NCBI GenBank assembly: GCA_964619535.1
Contig: CAZUEX010000001.1
Coordinates: 310,001-374,000, forward strand
Direction: 5' to 3'
DNA length: 64,000 nucleotides
DNA from: Leptonema sp964619535
GTDB lineage: Bacteria > Spirochaetota > Leptospiria > Leptospirales > Leptonemataceae
The notes under the pieces were generated by a model. It searched no databases and was not told where the DNA came from. It was given only the letters and a program-made list of their open reading frames with translations. Shown here one piece after another: positions 1 to 9,264 of the stretch (position 1 is the first letter of the stretch; every line of letters begins with the position of its first letter). Both the position numbers and the translations under genes were made by a program.

Positions 1-25
1 TACCGTTGTCGATGATGAAAAATGA
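1..25 (+). CDS. dnaK: C-terminal tail of probable DnaK (partial)
   Basis: An open frame enters from the left edge and ends at the TGA at 23-25. The last codons read T-V-V-D-D-E-K. An acidic tail like this is usual for Hsp70/DnaK, and dnaK commonly lies directly upstream of dnaJ. Only seven residues are visible, so the identity rests on context and not on domain evidence. Confidence 0.4.
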
Positions 26-34
26 TTCCGTACG

Positions 35-52
35 GGGCGGGTTATCCCGCCC
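35..52 (+). terminator. GC-rich stem-loop between dnaK tail and dnaJ
   Basis: A 7-bp perfect stem (GGGCGGG with CCCGCCC) encloses the loop TTAT and is followed by CTTCAC with only a short T stretch. It sits between the upstream stop at 25 and the dnaJ start at 113. It could be a weak terminator or attenuator lowering dnaJ relative to dnaK, or an mRNA-stabilising hairpin. Confidence 0.5.
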
Positions 53-112
53 TTCACAGGACCCGAACGTATTGAAAACCCGTAAGTAAATACCGCACAG
101 CGCAGAGGAACG

Positions 113-1219
113 ATGGCAGATCGCGATTATTATGAAATACTCGGCGTCGACAGAGGCGCTTCGGTGGAAGATATTAAAACGGCGTATAGAAAGCTGGCCC
201 TGAAATATCACCCCGATCGCAACAAGAATGACAAAACCGCCGAGGAGAAGTTCAAAGAGGCAACGGAAGCTTACGAGGTTTTATCGGACCCGGAGCGACG
301 CCAGGCCTACGACCGCTACGGAAAGGCCGGCGTAGACGGTATGGGCGGACAGGGATTCGGTTATCGTGCCTATACCGATTTTTCAGATATCTTTGGAGAC
401 ATTGGAGACATCTTTTCAGAGTTTTTTGGCGGAAGCAGTGGCTTTCGGTCGCAGGGTGGCGTAAGGCGCGGCTCGGACCTGCGCTACAACGTTGAGATCT
501 CTCTTGAAGAGGCCGCAGAGGGCAAAGAGATCAAAGTGGAGATTCCGCGCAATGAACCCTGTGATGTCTGTGGAGGCTCAGGAGCTGCCAAGGGCAGCCG
601 GCCGCAGATCTGTCCCCTCTGTCAGGGAAGCGGACAGGTAAGAACCACACAGGGCTTCTTTTCTGTGACCACGACCTGCCCGCAATGCCGCGGGAACGGA
701 AAGATTATCAAGGATCCGTGCCTTGCGTGCAAAGGCCAGGGGGTAACGGAGAAGCGTCGTACGCTGAACATCCGCATTCCGCCAGGAGTGGAGACGGGAA
801 GCCGCTTAAAGGTGTCCGGAGAAGGAGAGACGGGACCGAACGGTGGCCCTCCTGGAGACCTCTATGTTGTAACCCATGTGAAACGTCATCCCATCTTCGA
901 ACGACAGGGGAATGACCTGGTCGTCGTCGCCAATATTGCTGTAACCACGGCCATGGTGGGAGGTGAGATACAGGTTCCGCTCATTGATGGCAAGAAGGCC
1001 AAACTGAAGATCCCTGCAGGAACGCAGAGCAACCAGATCTTCCGGTTGAAGGGAAAAGGCATGCCCATGATGGGAGGCCGTGGAAGAGGGGATCAGCATG
1101 TGATCATCCATGTACTCGTTCCAAAATCCCTGAATGGACGCTCCAAAGACCTGATCAAGGAGCTGGATGCAGAGCTGGAACGTATGGGTGAAAAGGTGGA
1201 GAACTTCTCACGCCCCTGA
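113..1219 (+). CDS. dnaJ: Chaperone protein DnaJ (Hsp40)
   Basis: This is the co-chaperone that delivers unfolded clients to DnaK and stimulates its ATPase in the cytoplasm. The 368 residues have the full type I layout: an N-terminal J domain with the HPD tripeptide (HPDRN, about residue 33), a Gly/Phe-rich linker (about 75-110), four CxxCxGxG zinc-binding repeats (CDVCGGSG, CPLCQGSG, CPQCRGNG, CLACKGQG, about 150-207) and the C-terminal substrate-binding domains. The length is normal for the family. The ATG is preceded by an AGAGGAAC purine stretch. It probably follows dnaK. Confidence 0.97.
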   Translation: MADRDYYEILGVDRGASVEDIKTAYRKLALKYHPDRNKNDKTAEEKFKEATEAYEVLSDPERRQAYDRYGKAGVDGMGGQGFGYRAYTDFSDIFGDIGDIFSEFFGGSSGFRSQGGVRRGSDLRYNVEISLEEAAEGKEIKVEIPRNEPCDVCGGSGAAKGSRPQICPLCQGSGQVRTTQGFFSVTTTCPQCRGNGKIIKDPCLACKGQGVTEKRRTLNIRIPPGVETGSRLKVSGEGETGPNGGPPGDLYVVTHVKRHPIFERQGNDLVVVANIAVTTAMVGGEIQVPLIDGKKAKLKIPAGTQSNQIFRLKGKGMPMMGGRGRGDQHVIIHVLVPKSLNGRSKDLIKELDAELERMGEKVENFSRP

Positions 1220-1303
1220 TACGGGTTGCACCGGCCTTTTTTTGCTCATGCATCTACCGTTAAAGGATTGTAACGATGCGAACCGGGAAAAAATGGGACC
1301 GGT

Positions 1304-2257
1304 ATGAGCAAACTGAAGGTCGGTGTAATCGGTACAGGCCATATGGGCCAGTACCATGTAAATGTTATCGTTAATATTGCCGGGGCAGAGGTAATCGGTT
1401 GCTTTGATACCGATGCCAACCGTCTGGCCGAGATCAGCAAACGGTTCGATATCCAGGGCTTCAAGGATATGGACGAGCTGATCGACAGGTCTGAGGCCCT
1501 GATCATTGCCGTTCCGACCGTCTATCACTACGAAATTGCGAAAAAATGCCTGGAACGCGGCAAGCATGTTCTCGTAGAGAAGCCGATGACCGAAACCGTG
1601 GAGCAGGCGCGGGAGCTGGTTGAGCTCGCCGAGCAGAAGGACCTCGTCCTGCAGGTGGGGCACGTAGAGCGATTCAATGGGGCCGTCCTTGAGCTGAAGA
1701 AGGTCGTTGAGCGGCCATTTTTGATCGAAGCCCGCCGCCTGGCTCCCTTTAACCCACGCATTGCCGATGTTGGCGTTGTCCTCGATCTGATGATCCATGA
1801 CCTGGACATCGTTACCAACCTGATCGGTGACGAGATTCGTTCGGTTTCAGCCGCCGGTACATCTGCCTTTACAAGGCATGAGGACGTAGCCGCTGCCGTT
1901 TTGCAGTTCGAATCAGGATGCGTGGCCAACATCAGTGCCAGCCGGGCAACGCAGAATAAGATCCGCACGCTGACCATCACCCAGGAAAAGGCCTATATCA
2001 TTCTCGATTTTGCCACACAGGATATCGACATCCACCGCATGGCCTCCCAGGCCTATCTGATGACACGCGAAGAGCTGAAGTATCGTCAGGAGTCCTTCGT
2101 GGAGAAGATTTTCGTACACAAGGATAACCCCCTGCGTCAGGAGCATCTGCACTTTCTGGCCTGCATCAAGGGTGAGCAGGAGCCCATTGTTCCAGGCTAT
2201 AAGGATGTGCGTACGCTTGAGATTGCGCATTCCATCCTGAAGCAGATTCACGGCTGA
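1304..2257 (+). CDS. Gfo/Idh/MocA family oxidoreductase
   Basis: An NAD(P)-dependent dehydrogenase of 317 residues. The N-terminal Rossmann fold starts with GVIGTGHMG (about 7-15). The family EKP motif is at about 97 (VEKPM), and the C-terminal domain carries GHVERFN and the IHDLD segment that holds the usual active-site His/Asp. Family members oxidise or reduce sugars, cyclitols and nucleotide sugars. The substrate is not readable from sequence. A nucleotide-sugar dehydrogenase such as GnnA of lipid A diamino-glucose synthesis is conceivable in this order, but no gnnB-type aminotransferase lies next to it. It follows dnaJ by 84 nt and converges on the gene at 2303. Confidence 0.85.
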   Translation: MSKLKVGVIGTGHMGQYHVNVIVNIAGAEVIGCFDTDANRLAEISKRFDIQGFKDMDELIDRSEALIIAVPTVYHYEIAKKCLERGKHVLVEKPMTETVEQARELVELAEQKDLVLQVGHVERFNGAVLELKKVVERPFLIEARRLAPFNPRIADVGVVLDLMIHDLDIVTNLIGDEIRSVSAAGTSAFTRHEDVAAAVLQFESGCVANISASRATQNKIRTLTITQEKAYIILDFATQDIDIHRMASQAYLMTREELKYRQESFVEKIFVHKDNPLRQEHLHFLACIKGEQEPIVPGYKDVRTLEIAHSILKQIHG

Positions 2258-2282
2258 ACTGCAACCGGGCAGGGCGCATCAG

Positions 2283-2302
2283 GCGGTTTCGTGTGAAGCC
2301 GC
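2283..2302. terminator. Stem-loop between convergent genes
   Basis: GCGGTTTC, loop GTGT, then GAAGCCGC gives an 8-bp stem with one G-T wobble in the 45-nt gap between two convergent genes. It touches the stop codon of the minus-strand gene. There is no strong T tract on either side, so termination by this hairpin alone is uncertain. Confidence 0.4.
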
Positions 2303-2962
2303 TTACATATAGCGTTTAACCAGTTTCGATCCCTTTAGATGCGAAGGCAGAAGAACGGTGAAGGTGCGGCCTGTACGGTTACGCACCAGCCGCAGTCTTC
2401 TGGAGGTATCGACGTAGGTCTCGTATTCTTCGGACCTGCGCAGCATGATCTTTTCCCAGAACATGAAATGCGAGTCGATGGCCTCCTGGCGAATGTCTTT
2501 TGCCTTGCGGGTAAGCGGGCATTTGATCTTGCCGGTGTCGGGGTCCTTTTCTGTAAACTCCTGCAAGAAGGTAAGACCGACGAAAACACCACGTCGATCG
2601 ATGTAGGGCTCGAGCGGAAAGGTTCGACAGGAAATGCTTCGCTGCTCGCGAATGCAGTGGGCCACACCCTTGCATTCACAGAAGATCTGATCCTTGCCGG
2701 CAGTCTTTTTCAGCTCTTTATCGTCGGGCGTTTTGGGCTTCCATTCATGCCATAGATCGCCCAGGGACTTCAGATATGTAAACTCAGCCTTGTAAAGGAG
2801 TGGCACGGCATGCTCGGAGCTGCAGCAGTAAGGCACACCGTCATACTGATCCCGGCAGAGAGTGCCGCAGTCATAGGAGGTGAGCGGTTCATCCAGGAAC
2901 TGGAACAGATAGGCGATCTCTTCGGTATTCAGGGATTTATCGATGCGGGGGCTCGATGCCAT
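2303..2962 (-). CDS. YkgJ-like cysteine-rich (zinc/iron-chelating) domain protein
   Basis: A 219-residue protein, probably cytoplasmic. Cysteine clusters are spread through the first 155 residues: DCGTLC at about 31-36, PYCC at 44-47, FCECKG near 95 with a further Cys at 103, SCRTFP near 111 and KCPL near 148. This is the arrangement of the YkgJ/UPF0153 family, which is thought to bind zinc or an Fe-S centre and has no established reaction. I place the start at the ATG at 2962. The same frame stays open much further upstream, but that part lies antisense to miaB and has no family resemblance. It is transcribed divergently from miaB. Confidence 0.75.
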   Translation of the reverse strand: MASSPRIDKSLNTEEIAYLFQFLDEPLTSYDCGTLCRDQYDGVPYCCSSEHAVPLLYKAEFTYLKSLGDLWHEWKPKTPDDKELKKTAGKDQIFCECKGVAHCIREQRSISCRTFPLEPYIDRRGVFVGLTFLQEFTEKDPDTGKIKCPLTRKAKDIRQEAIDSHFMFWEKIMLRRSEEYETYVDTSRRLRLVRNRTGRTFTVLLPSHLKGSKLVKRYM

Positions 2963-3019
2963 ACTTCTGGCAGGAAAATAGGGTTTCCCCGGAGGACAAT
3001 TGGTTTTTTTCTGACCCCT

Positions 3020-4432
3020 GTGAAGCAGCCATCCCTTCAAACCAGCCTCCTGAATCGCCATAACAGCGAAGAGGGGAAGAAGCTCGAACGTAACGTCTAT
3101 GTGGAGACCTACGGATGCCAGATGAACGAGTATGATTCTGGCATTGTACGCTCGCTTTTTAAAGACCGTGGCTATACTGCTGTAAAAAACGAAGAAGAGG
3201 CCGGTGTCATCCTCTTGAATACATGTGCCGTTCGTGAAAAGGCCCATGAGCGTGTTTACGGACGCCTGCAATCGCTTTCGTATCTGAAAAGGCGAAACCC
3301 GGGCCTTGTAATCGGTATTCTTGGATGTATGGCACAGAATCTGGGCGAGGATCTCTTTGCCATGGGGCTGCCTGTTGATCTTATACTCGGTCCCGATAAC
3401 TATCGCAATCTTCCAGAGCTCATCGAACGCATGCGCGAAGAGCCAGGGCGCTCTTATCAGCTGACCCGTATCTCCTCCACAGAGACCTATGAAGAGCTCG
3501 AACCCGAGGTTGTTAGCGGCCCCCTGGCCTTTGTTACGATCATGCGGGGATGTAACAACTTCTGTACATTCTGTGTCGTTCCCTACACAAGGGGCAGGGA
3601 GCGCAGTCGCGATCCAGGCAGCATCGTCAGAGAGGTGCAGAACCTGATCGATCGGCGCGGTGTTCGCGAGGTGACGCTGCTCGGTCAGAACGTGAACTCC
3701 TATCGTCATGAATCGGGAGGGGATTTTACCGATCTCGTGAAGCGATTGCTCGATGAAACCTCCATTCGACGTATACGGTTTACATCACCGCATCCACATG
3801 ACTTCCCGGAACGGCTGCTGCGCCTTATGGCCGAAACGGATCGCTTCTGTTCGAGTATACATCTGCCGGTACAATCCGGCTCCAGCGAGGTGCTGCGTCG
3901 CATGCGTCGCGATTATACGGCCGAAGAATATATGAGGCTTGTAGACACGATTCGAAACATCGTGCCCGATGTTGAGCTCACCACCGATGTGATCGTCGGT
4001 TTTCCCGGTGAGACGGAAGAAGACTTCGAAAAGACATTGCGGCTCGTTGAGTCGGTCGGCTACGAAAAGGCCTACATGTTTCATTATTCGGAGCGGGAAC
4101 ACACAGCAGCCAAAAGGCAGTACGCCGACGATGTTCCCGAAGAGGTAAAGCTTGAGCGGCTTTCGCGGCTGATATCGTTGCAGACGAGTATTTCGGGAAA
4201 GCGCAACCAGGCAGACCACGGGCGCGAATACGACATCCTGCTGGAAGGGCCAAGCCGTCGTTCGGATAAGGAATGGATGGGGCGCACGGAATCGGGTAAG
4301 GTGGTCGTTATGCCGGTGCCGGAAGGCATGCAACTGGAATTTCTGCAGGCACAGGGTAGGATGGCTCGCATCGTTGTGGAAAGCTCCAGCCAGGCCACCC
4401 TGCGCGGCCGGTTCCTGTCCTTTACCGAATGA
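3020..4432 (+). CDS. miaB: tRNA-2-methylthio-N6-dimethylallyladenosine synthase MiaB
   Basis: A radical-SAM methylthiotransferase that adds the 2-methylthio group to i6A37 of tRNA. Visible domains are an N-terminal UPF0004 region with YGCQMNEYDS and two further cluster cysteines (NTCAVREKAH, GCMAQ), the radical-SAM motif CNNFCTFCVVPYTRGRE, and a C-terminal TRAM region. No ATG precedes the first strand within reach of a good SD. The GTG at 3020 is the best standard start and gives 470 residues. An ATT at 2999 lies just after GGAGGA, and the open frame extends to 2810, so the N-terminus is uncertain. Confidence 0.95.
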   Translation: MKQPSLQTSLLNRHNSEEGKKLERNVYVETYGCQMNEYDSGIVRSLFKDRGYTAVKNEEEAGVILLNTCAVREKAHERVYGRLQSLSYLKRRNPGLVIGILGCMAQNLGEDLFAMGLPVDLILGPDNYRNLPELIERMREEPGRSYQLTRISSTETYEELEPEVVSGPLAFVTIMRGCNNFCTFCVVPYTRGRERSRDPGSIVREVQNLIDRRGVREVTLLGQNVNSYRHESGGDFTDLVKRLLDETSIRRIRFTSPHPHDFPERLLRLMAETDRFCSSIHLPVQSGSSEVLRRMRRDYTAEEYMRLVDTIRNIVPDVELTTDVIVGFPGETEEDFEKTLRLVESVGYEKAYMFHYSEREHTAAKRQYADDVPEEVKLERLSRLISLQTSISGKRNQADHGREYDILLEGPSRRSDKEWMGRTESGKVVVMPVPEGMQLEFLQAQGRMARIVVESSSQATLRGRFLSFTE

Positions 4433-4445
4433 GACAGCGAAGAAG

Positions 4446-4485
4446 GCCAGGTCAGCCTGAAAAAACCGGCCTGGCGCTCGATTTT
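4446..4485 (+). terminator. Putative terminator after miaB
   Basis: An 8-bp inverted repeat (GCCAGGTC at 4446-4453 with GGCCTGGC at 4468-4475, one G-T pair) has a 14-nt A-rich loop and is followed within five bases by ATTTTT. It lies in the 90-nt gap between miaB and the next gene. Confidence 0.5.
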
Positions 4486-4522
4486 TGCCATTGCCTCCTC
4501 TTATCTCGCCGATACTAAAGCC

Positions 4523-5509
4523 GTGGGCATGGGTTTTTCACACCGGATCGTTGTACGGTTTTTCCTGCTCTGTCTGTTCCCTTCATGGCTCTTTGCAGAG
4601 GTGGATACAGATCCGCGCGGGGATCGCAATATCAACGATGTAAACCGAAACATCAGGGTTCAGCTGCAGCTGGACCGGACCGTTTTTCGGCAGGGGGAAC
4701 CGATTGTGGTTCGCTTCCGGATTACCAATGCAGGCCACCGCACCGTACGGATCTATCCCTTCTCTCCGGAAGAGCGCAGCTTCCAGTTTGAGGTGCTGGA
4801 TCGAAACGGCAGAGAGATAGCCGACGATCCAGGCAGGCGCTTCGATCCCAACGACGACGTTCTTGAGAACTACCAGGTCGATCTGGCCGGCAACAGAACA
4901 CGGGAGATTCAGCTTCAGCCCGGAGAAACGTTTGAACGTCGGGTATACCTGAACCGTCACTATAACCTGAAGCCAGGTGAATATCGGATTTCTGGATTCT
5001 TTTATCCCGATGCAAGGCATGACGTAATACTGCGTACACGCAACCGGCTTAGACTGCGCATCGAGAAGGATGTGTCCCCTTTTGTTTACGACGAGGTGAA
5101 GGCTACGGCGTATGGTTCTGGCCCCGATGCCGAAGAGACGGTGTATCTGTTTCTCTCTGCAGAGATGATGGGAAAGACCGAGAAGTTCCTGAAATATGTG
5201 GATCTGAGTAAGTTTATACTGTCCTACGATATGTTTGCCAGGCAGTATCTGCGTGCCTCAAAGCAACAGCAGGAAAACGTGCTGCGCCGTTTTGCTGACT
5301 ATCTGAAATCGGGCCCCACCGATCCGTTGCGACGTTTTCGTATCCTTCGCAGCGTGGAGCAGGCAGAGAATCGCATGCGCGTCGATGTACTGGCACTGCG
5401 ATCCAGCGGCTCCTATCGCGTGGAGTATCTTTACAACTACTATCTTGACCGTGCTCCCGATGGTACATGGAAAATCACCTCGGTGGTGGCCACGGTTCAG
5501 AACAAATGA
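4523..5509 (+). CDS. Exported protein of unknown function
   Basis: About 328 residues with a clear N-terminal signal peptide: a basic start, a hydrophobic run FFLLCLF, then a likely cleavage after LFAE. The next 140 residues alternate strand-like stretches with the pattern of Ig-like or BsuPI-type domains (LQLDRTVFRQGEPIVVRF, with GHRTVRIYPFS). The C-terminal half is more helical and ends in a strand-rich segment resembling NTF2-like folds. I cannot assign a function. The listed start is GTG at 4523; ATG at 4529 would give nearly the same protein. It lies between miaB and fliM in the same orientation. Confidence 0.7.
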   Translation: MGMGFSHRIVVRFFLLCLFPSWLFAEVDTDPRGDRNINDVNRNIRVQLQLDRTVFRQGEPIVVRFRITNAGHRTVRIYPFSPEERSFQFEVLDRNGREIADDPGRRFDPNDDVLENYQVDLAGNRTREIQLQPGETFERRVYLNRHYNLKPGEYRISGFFYPDARHDVILRTRNRLRLRIEKDVSPFVYDEVKATAYGSGPDAEETVYLFLSAEMMGKTEKFLKYVDLSKFILSYDMFARQYLRASKQQQENVLRRFADYLKSGPTDPLRRFRILRSVEQAENRMRVDVLALRSSGSYRVEYLYNYYLDRAPDGTWKITSVVATVQNK

Positions 5510-5556
5510 TTTGACTTTCTATTCGGGAAAAACATCTTGAAGGCAGGCGTAAAGGC

Positions 5557-6585
5557 ATGACCGACATTCTCACACAGGATGAGATCGACTCGCTTCTGGC
5601 CGCGATTCAGTCAGGCGATCAGACAACCGAAGATTTTGCTTCGTCGCGCGCAGATACGCGCACGGTAAAGATCTACGATTTCCGTCGTCCTGACAAGTTC
5701 TCAAAGGACCAGATCCGTACGATTCAGATGATGCACGAGACCTTTGCCCGTCTTACCACGACGGCGCTGTCGGCTCAGCTGCGTGCCCTGGTCGGTGTGC
5801 ATGTAGGCTCTGTAGACCAGATGACCTACGAAGAATTTACACGTTCTATTCCGAACCCGACAACGCTTGCCATTATCAATATGGATCCTCTGCGTGGTTC
5901 GGCCATCCTTGAAATCGATCCTGGCATCTCTTTTACGATTATTGACAGACTTTTCGGCGGCAAGGGAGATCCGGCAAAGATCTCGAGAGAGCTAACCGAC
6001 ATCGAACGCTCGGTTATGGAATCGATTATCGTGCGTATTCTGGGGAACCTGCGCGAGGCCTGGTCCACCGTGCTTGATCTGCGTCCCAGACTTGGCAATA
6101 TTGAAACGAATCCCCAGTTCGCGCAGATTGTTCACCCGAATGATATGGTCGTTCTCATTTCGTTTGAAACGAAGGTGGGCGAAGTTGATGGAATGACGAA
6201 CCTCTGTATTCCCTACATTACGATTGAGCCGATCATCTCAAAGCTTTCTGCACAGCACTGGTATTCATCGATTCGCAAAGGTGATTCTGACGAGAACAGG
6301 GCTGTGATTCAGCAACGACTCGATACGGTGGAAATCCCTCTTCGTTGCGAGGTGGGTGAGGTTGACATAAGCCTGCAGGATGTTCTGCAGCTGCAGATGG
6401 GCGATGTGGTGAAGCTTACCAACACAAGCATCAGTTCAGACTTCGTGGTAAAGGTAGGCGACCGAAAGAAATTTCGCGCCATCCCCGGAAGGGTGGGTAA
6501 CAGGCTGGCCATACAGATCGGTGAAGGCATCGATGATATACCCGATGAACTGCTCTCTTCGACCCGGGACGATGACGAGAACTGA
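5557..6585 (+). CDS. fliM: Flagellar motor switch protein FliM
   Basis: A C-ring component that binds phospho-CheY and sets rotation direction. The 342 residues begin with the CheY-binding peptide LTQDEIDSLLAA. The CheC-like middle domain follows (GSAILEIDPG, and FGGKGDP at about residue 130-136), and the C-terminal SpoA/FliN-like domain begins near 255 (EVGEVDISLQDVLQLQMGD). The length is typical. fliN and fliG are not adjacent, so this is a detached motor gene separate from the flgB cluster about 9 kb away. Confidence 0.97.
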   Translation: MTDILTQDEIDSLLAAIQSGDQTTEDFASSRADTRTVKIYDFRRPDKFSKDQIRTIQMMHETFARLTTTALSAQLRALVGVHVGSVDQMTYEEFTRSIPNPTTLAIINMDPLRGSAILEIDPGISFTIIDRLFGGKGDPAKISRELTDIERSVMESIIVRILGNLREAWSTVLDLRPRLGNIETNPQFAQIVHPNDMVVLISFETKVGEVDGMTNLCIPYITIEPIISKLSAQHWYSSIRKGDSDENRAVIQQRLDTVEIPLRCEVGEVDISLQDVLQLQMGDVVKLTNTSISSDFVVKVGDRKKFRAIPGRVGNRLAIQIGEGIDDIPDELLSSTRDDDEN

Positions 6586-6611
6586 GGTTAACCAGATCTT
6601 CTGCTTGCCAT

Positions 6612-7022
6612 GTGAATGGTTGGCATAATTCTGTAACCGTGGCACTTATTCTTGTCAATACAGGGATGACGATCTCTGTAATCTTCTTCACGCTTGGCTA
6701 TATCTTTAGAAAACGTCTGAAGCTCCACCGTCCCTTCATGATCATGGGCATCGCCAGCAATCTGATCTCTGCTCTGATCTTGCTCGTATCTGTTTACGTT
6801 TTTCATGGCGGAGACCGGGTGGCCGCAGGCTTTATTCCTGTTGTATCGCCCTTCTGGATCCTTGTTCACCGTTTTCTGGCAAGCACCGCCTTTGTTCTTA
6901 TGTTTGCCATGGCCTATACAGGTCTGCGTCACGATCGACTGCGACATGTGCGCCTGCACTACATCTTTATCGTTCTTTATCTGGTTGTGTATCTGACCGG
7001 CCTGTTCTTCTTTCGCAGTTGA
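6612..7022 (+). CDS. Small four-helix membrane protein (DUF420/YozB-like)
   Basis: 136 residues with four predicted membrane helices, at about 6-27, 42-63, 78-103 and 114-134. Histidines recur near helix ends (LHRPFM, VHRFLA, RLHYIF), a pattern reminiscent of the DUF420/YozB family associated with respiratory membranes and haem handling. The similarity is by eye only. The start is GTG at 6612, 26 nt after fliM. No ATG lies near the beginning of the first helix. Confidence 0.6.
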   Translation: MNGWHNSVTVALILVNTGMTISVIFFTLGYIFRKRLKLHRPFMIMGIASNLISALILLVSVYVFHGGDRVAAGFIPVVSPFWILVHRFLASTAFVLMFAMAYTGLRHDRLRHVRLHYIFIVLYLVVYLTGLFFFRS

Positions 7023-7075
7023 TGCCGGCATGAAGGTGATGGCAAAGGCTCCATGAAGGCGGATGTGCAGGGTCT

Positions 7076-8383
7076 ATGAAAGCAATGGCGCAGCCTTTAC
7101 CGAAGCGATTGCGCAGGCTCTGGCCGTATTACTTGATTGTTCTGGCAACGGTTCTCAGGCTTCTGCCCGATGTCTCCCGAACGCTGTTTATTGCGACGAT
7201 TTCGCTTCTGGTCTGGCTTGACATCTTCTTCATGCGAAGCCGGGCCTCGGTGCTTTTGTTGCACCCGCGGGCCCGGATATTGCGGATTGGCTTTTTCTGC
7301 CTGTTTGTTTTCTGGATGCTCGTTCCTCTTTCGTATTATTCCGATGACTGGATCCGCCATGTATACGATGGGCTGCAGCTAAGCCGTTCGCAGCCCGTTT
7401 ACAGGATTCCTCCACAGGAGCTGGGCCATCCCCCGGGCTTTGATCTTTTTCCGAATCATCCGTTTCGCCAGACGATCTATCTCCCCGCAACGCAACTGCA
7501 GGCATGGCTTGCCGGATGGGCCTTTTACGGGTTGCAAAACAGAATCCCTGCCGTTTTGCTCTTTTCGAGCCTTTACGCTGGCCTGACCGCCTGGCTTCTT
7601 TTCGGGGCCTGGCGTTTGATGCGTCGTAAACAGCGGGCCTTGCTTCTGTCCTTCATGGGCACGGGCTGCTTTCTTGTTTTCAGTGCCTCTTTGCATGCCG
7701 ATGTGCAGGGCATGTTTGCTGGACTGGCTCTTCTGGCAGGCAGCCGGGCCGGGGGAGCTCTGGCCGTTCTGTTGCCGCTTCTAAAGCCAGAAGGCATCTT
7801 TCTGTCGTTGCAGGGCCTTTTACAGCGGCAAAATGGCCTGGCTGCATTTGCTGTAACGGCAGGTCTGACCGCCCTGATCATGGGCCTGTTTTCACGATGG
7901 GTGCTCTGGCCGGAAATCGAGGATCTGGGGGGCTTTCTTGACCAGACCAGGTTTTTTTCGCAATGGTGGACGGCCTATCATCCTGTGATCTATACCCTGC
8001 AGGGGTTCGGGTACTCCGTTATAGAAGCTCAGTCGCTGTATCGAACCGGTCTTCTCATCGTGCTGCCGCCTTTGCTTTTTGCCTTCTGGCGTAGAGGAGG
8101 CAGGGGATGGCGGGTCGGAGCCATCGGTCTTTTGCTGTACTTCTGCTGGCGTATTACACTGCATCCGTGGTATTTTCTGTGGTTTGTACCGTTTCTGATT
8201 TTGCGCGGTGCACATCGGCTGCTTGCATGGTTTCCTTTACTTCTGCTGTTTTATGCCGTCATTCCTGACTACAGAGCCGGGAATTCATGGCAGGAAGGGC
8301 CGTTTTTTGTTCTGTTTATGCTGCACGCGATACTGCTGGTTTTTATTGACAGGAGCAGGCGGATTGGTTTAATTCAATCTTGA
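7076..8383 (+). CDS. Polytopic membrane protein, GT-C glycosyltransferase-like
   Basis: 435 residues with roughly ten hydrophobic segments. An acidic pair in YSDDWIRHVYDG (Asp90-Asp91) falls in the first large extracytoplasmic loop after the second or third helix, where GT-C glycosyltransferases of the GT87/PIG-M type carry their catalytic Asp motif. Further support is the KPEG motif after helix six. Such enzymes transfer sugars from polyprenyl-phosphate donors outside the membrane. That would fit the polyprenyl diphosphate synthase two genes downstream, but the substrate is unknown. It overlaps the next gene by 1 nt (TGATG). Confidence 0.6.
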   Translation: MKAMAQPLPKRLRRLWPYYLIVLATVLRLLPDVSRTLFIATISLLVWLDIFFMRSRASVLLLHPRARILRIGFFCLFVFWMLVPLSYYSDDWIRHVYDGLQLSRSQPVYRIPPQELGHPPGFDLFPNHPFRQTIYLPATQLQAWLAGWAFYGLQNRIPAVLLFSSLYAGLTAWLLFGAWRLMRRKQRALLLSFMGTGCFLVFSASLHADVQGMFAGLALLAGSRAGGALAVLLPLLKPEGIFLSLQGLLQRQNGLAAFAVTAGLTALIMGLFSRWVLWPEIEDLGGFLDQTRFFSQWWTAYHPVIYTLQGFGYSVIEAQSLYRTGLLIVLPPLLFAFWRRGGRGWRVGAIGLLLYFCWRITLHPWYFLWFVPFLILRGAHRLLAWFPLLLLFYAVIPDYRAGNSWQEGPFFVLFMLHAILLVFIDRSRRIGLIQS

Positions 8384-9264
8384 TGAAGGGTGAAGGCATC
8401 GACTCGAATGAGATCGGGTATCTCCTGGACTTTTATAATGAAGTCGAAGATGATGCCATACGATCTCAGATTATGGATCGATTGCTCGGTTCCATCCCCT
8501 TTGGGCACCATCCGCAGCCACTAATCGAAAGCATAAAGGATCCGCATCGACGTTGCAAGCTCCGGCTGTATTCGATGGAGGAGCTGAACGAACGCAAGCG
8601 TATCCATGACCTGAAGGTCTTCGCCTCTTCAGAGAAGCTACGAAATGACATTGAGACGGCCGTATTCCTGATATCCAGACTATCCGATGCGCAGACCATC
8701 ACTCCCGAGGGCTTTGCCGAAGATCTTGATCGACTGGCAGAACCGCTCATCGAAAGGCTGCATCGACTGTCCAAAGGGAAGCCAGAAGAAAAGCTCGATA
8801 CCCTGATTGACTATCTTTTCTTTGAGAAGGGCTTTCGCGGGAACACCGAAAACTACTATGATCCAGAAAATAGCTATCTAACATCTGTTCTTCGTACAGG
8901 TCTTGGAATTCCGGTCAGTCTTTCTATTCTTACCTTGCTTGTCGGCAGAAGAGCCGGTTTGAGGATTGACGGCATCAACCTGCCAGGCCATTTCATTGTC
9001 CGCTACGTTGAGAATGGCTACAGCACCTACTTTGATCCTTTCAATGAAGGATCGCTGCTAACCGAAGAAGACTGCGTGCGTTTCATACTGAGACAGGGGA
9101 TTACGCCTGCACCCGACTATTTTGTGCCGGCCGATACCCTGACGATCATGAAACGCATGTACCGTAACCTGATGAATCACTATCTGTCCTGCGGTGAGAC
9201 AAAAAAAGAAGAGACACTGAACCGGCACTTTGCAATCCTGCAAAATTATTCATTGTACCGGTGA
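8383..9264 (+). CDS. SirB1/transglutaminase-like family protein
   Basis: 293 residues. The central part (about 125-240) matches the SirB1-type transglutaminase-like fold: SLSILTLLVGRRAGL, then GINLPGHFIVRY with the conserved His, then FDPFNEG. The first position of the usual Cys-His-Asp triad appears to be a Ser or Gly (GIPVSLSIL), so protease or transglutaminase chemistry is doubtful, as in many SirB1 homologues. The start is the ATG at 8383 within a TGATG stop/start overlap; a TTG at 8380 directly precedes it. Confidence 0.75.
   Translation: MKGEGIDSNEIGYLLDFYNEVEDDAIRSQIMDRLLGSIPFGHHPQPLIESIKDPHRRCKLRLYSMEELNERKRIHDLKVFASSEKLRNDIETAVFLISRLSDAQTITPEGFAEDLDRLAEPLIERLHRLSKGKPEEKLDTLIDYLFFEKGFRGNTENYYDPENSYLTSVLRTGLGIPVSLSILTLLVGRRAGLRIDGINLPGHFIVRYVENGYSTYFDPFNEGSLLTEEDCVRFILRQGITPAPDYFVPADTLTIMKRMYRNLMNHYLSCGETKKEETLNRHFAILQNYSLYR

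Noticed and set aside
2963..3709. A 468-codon minus-strand frame extending the YkgJ-like gene upstream
   Set aside because: The extension lies entirely antisense to miaB and has none of the Cys-rich family pattern; the family-like protein begins at the ATG at 2962.
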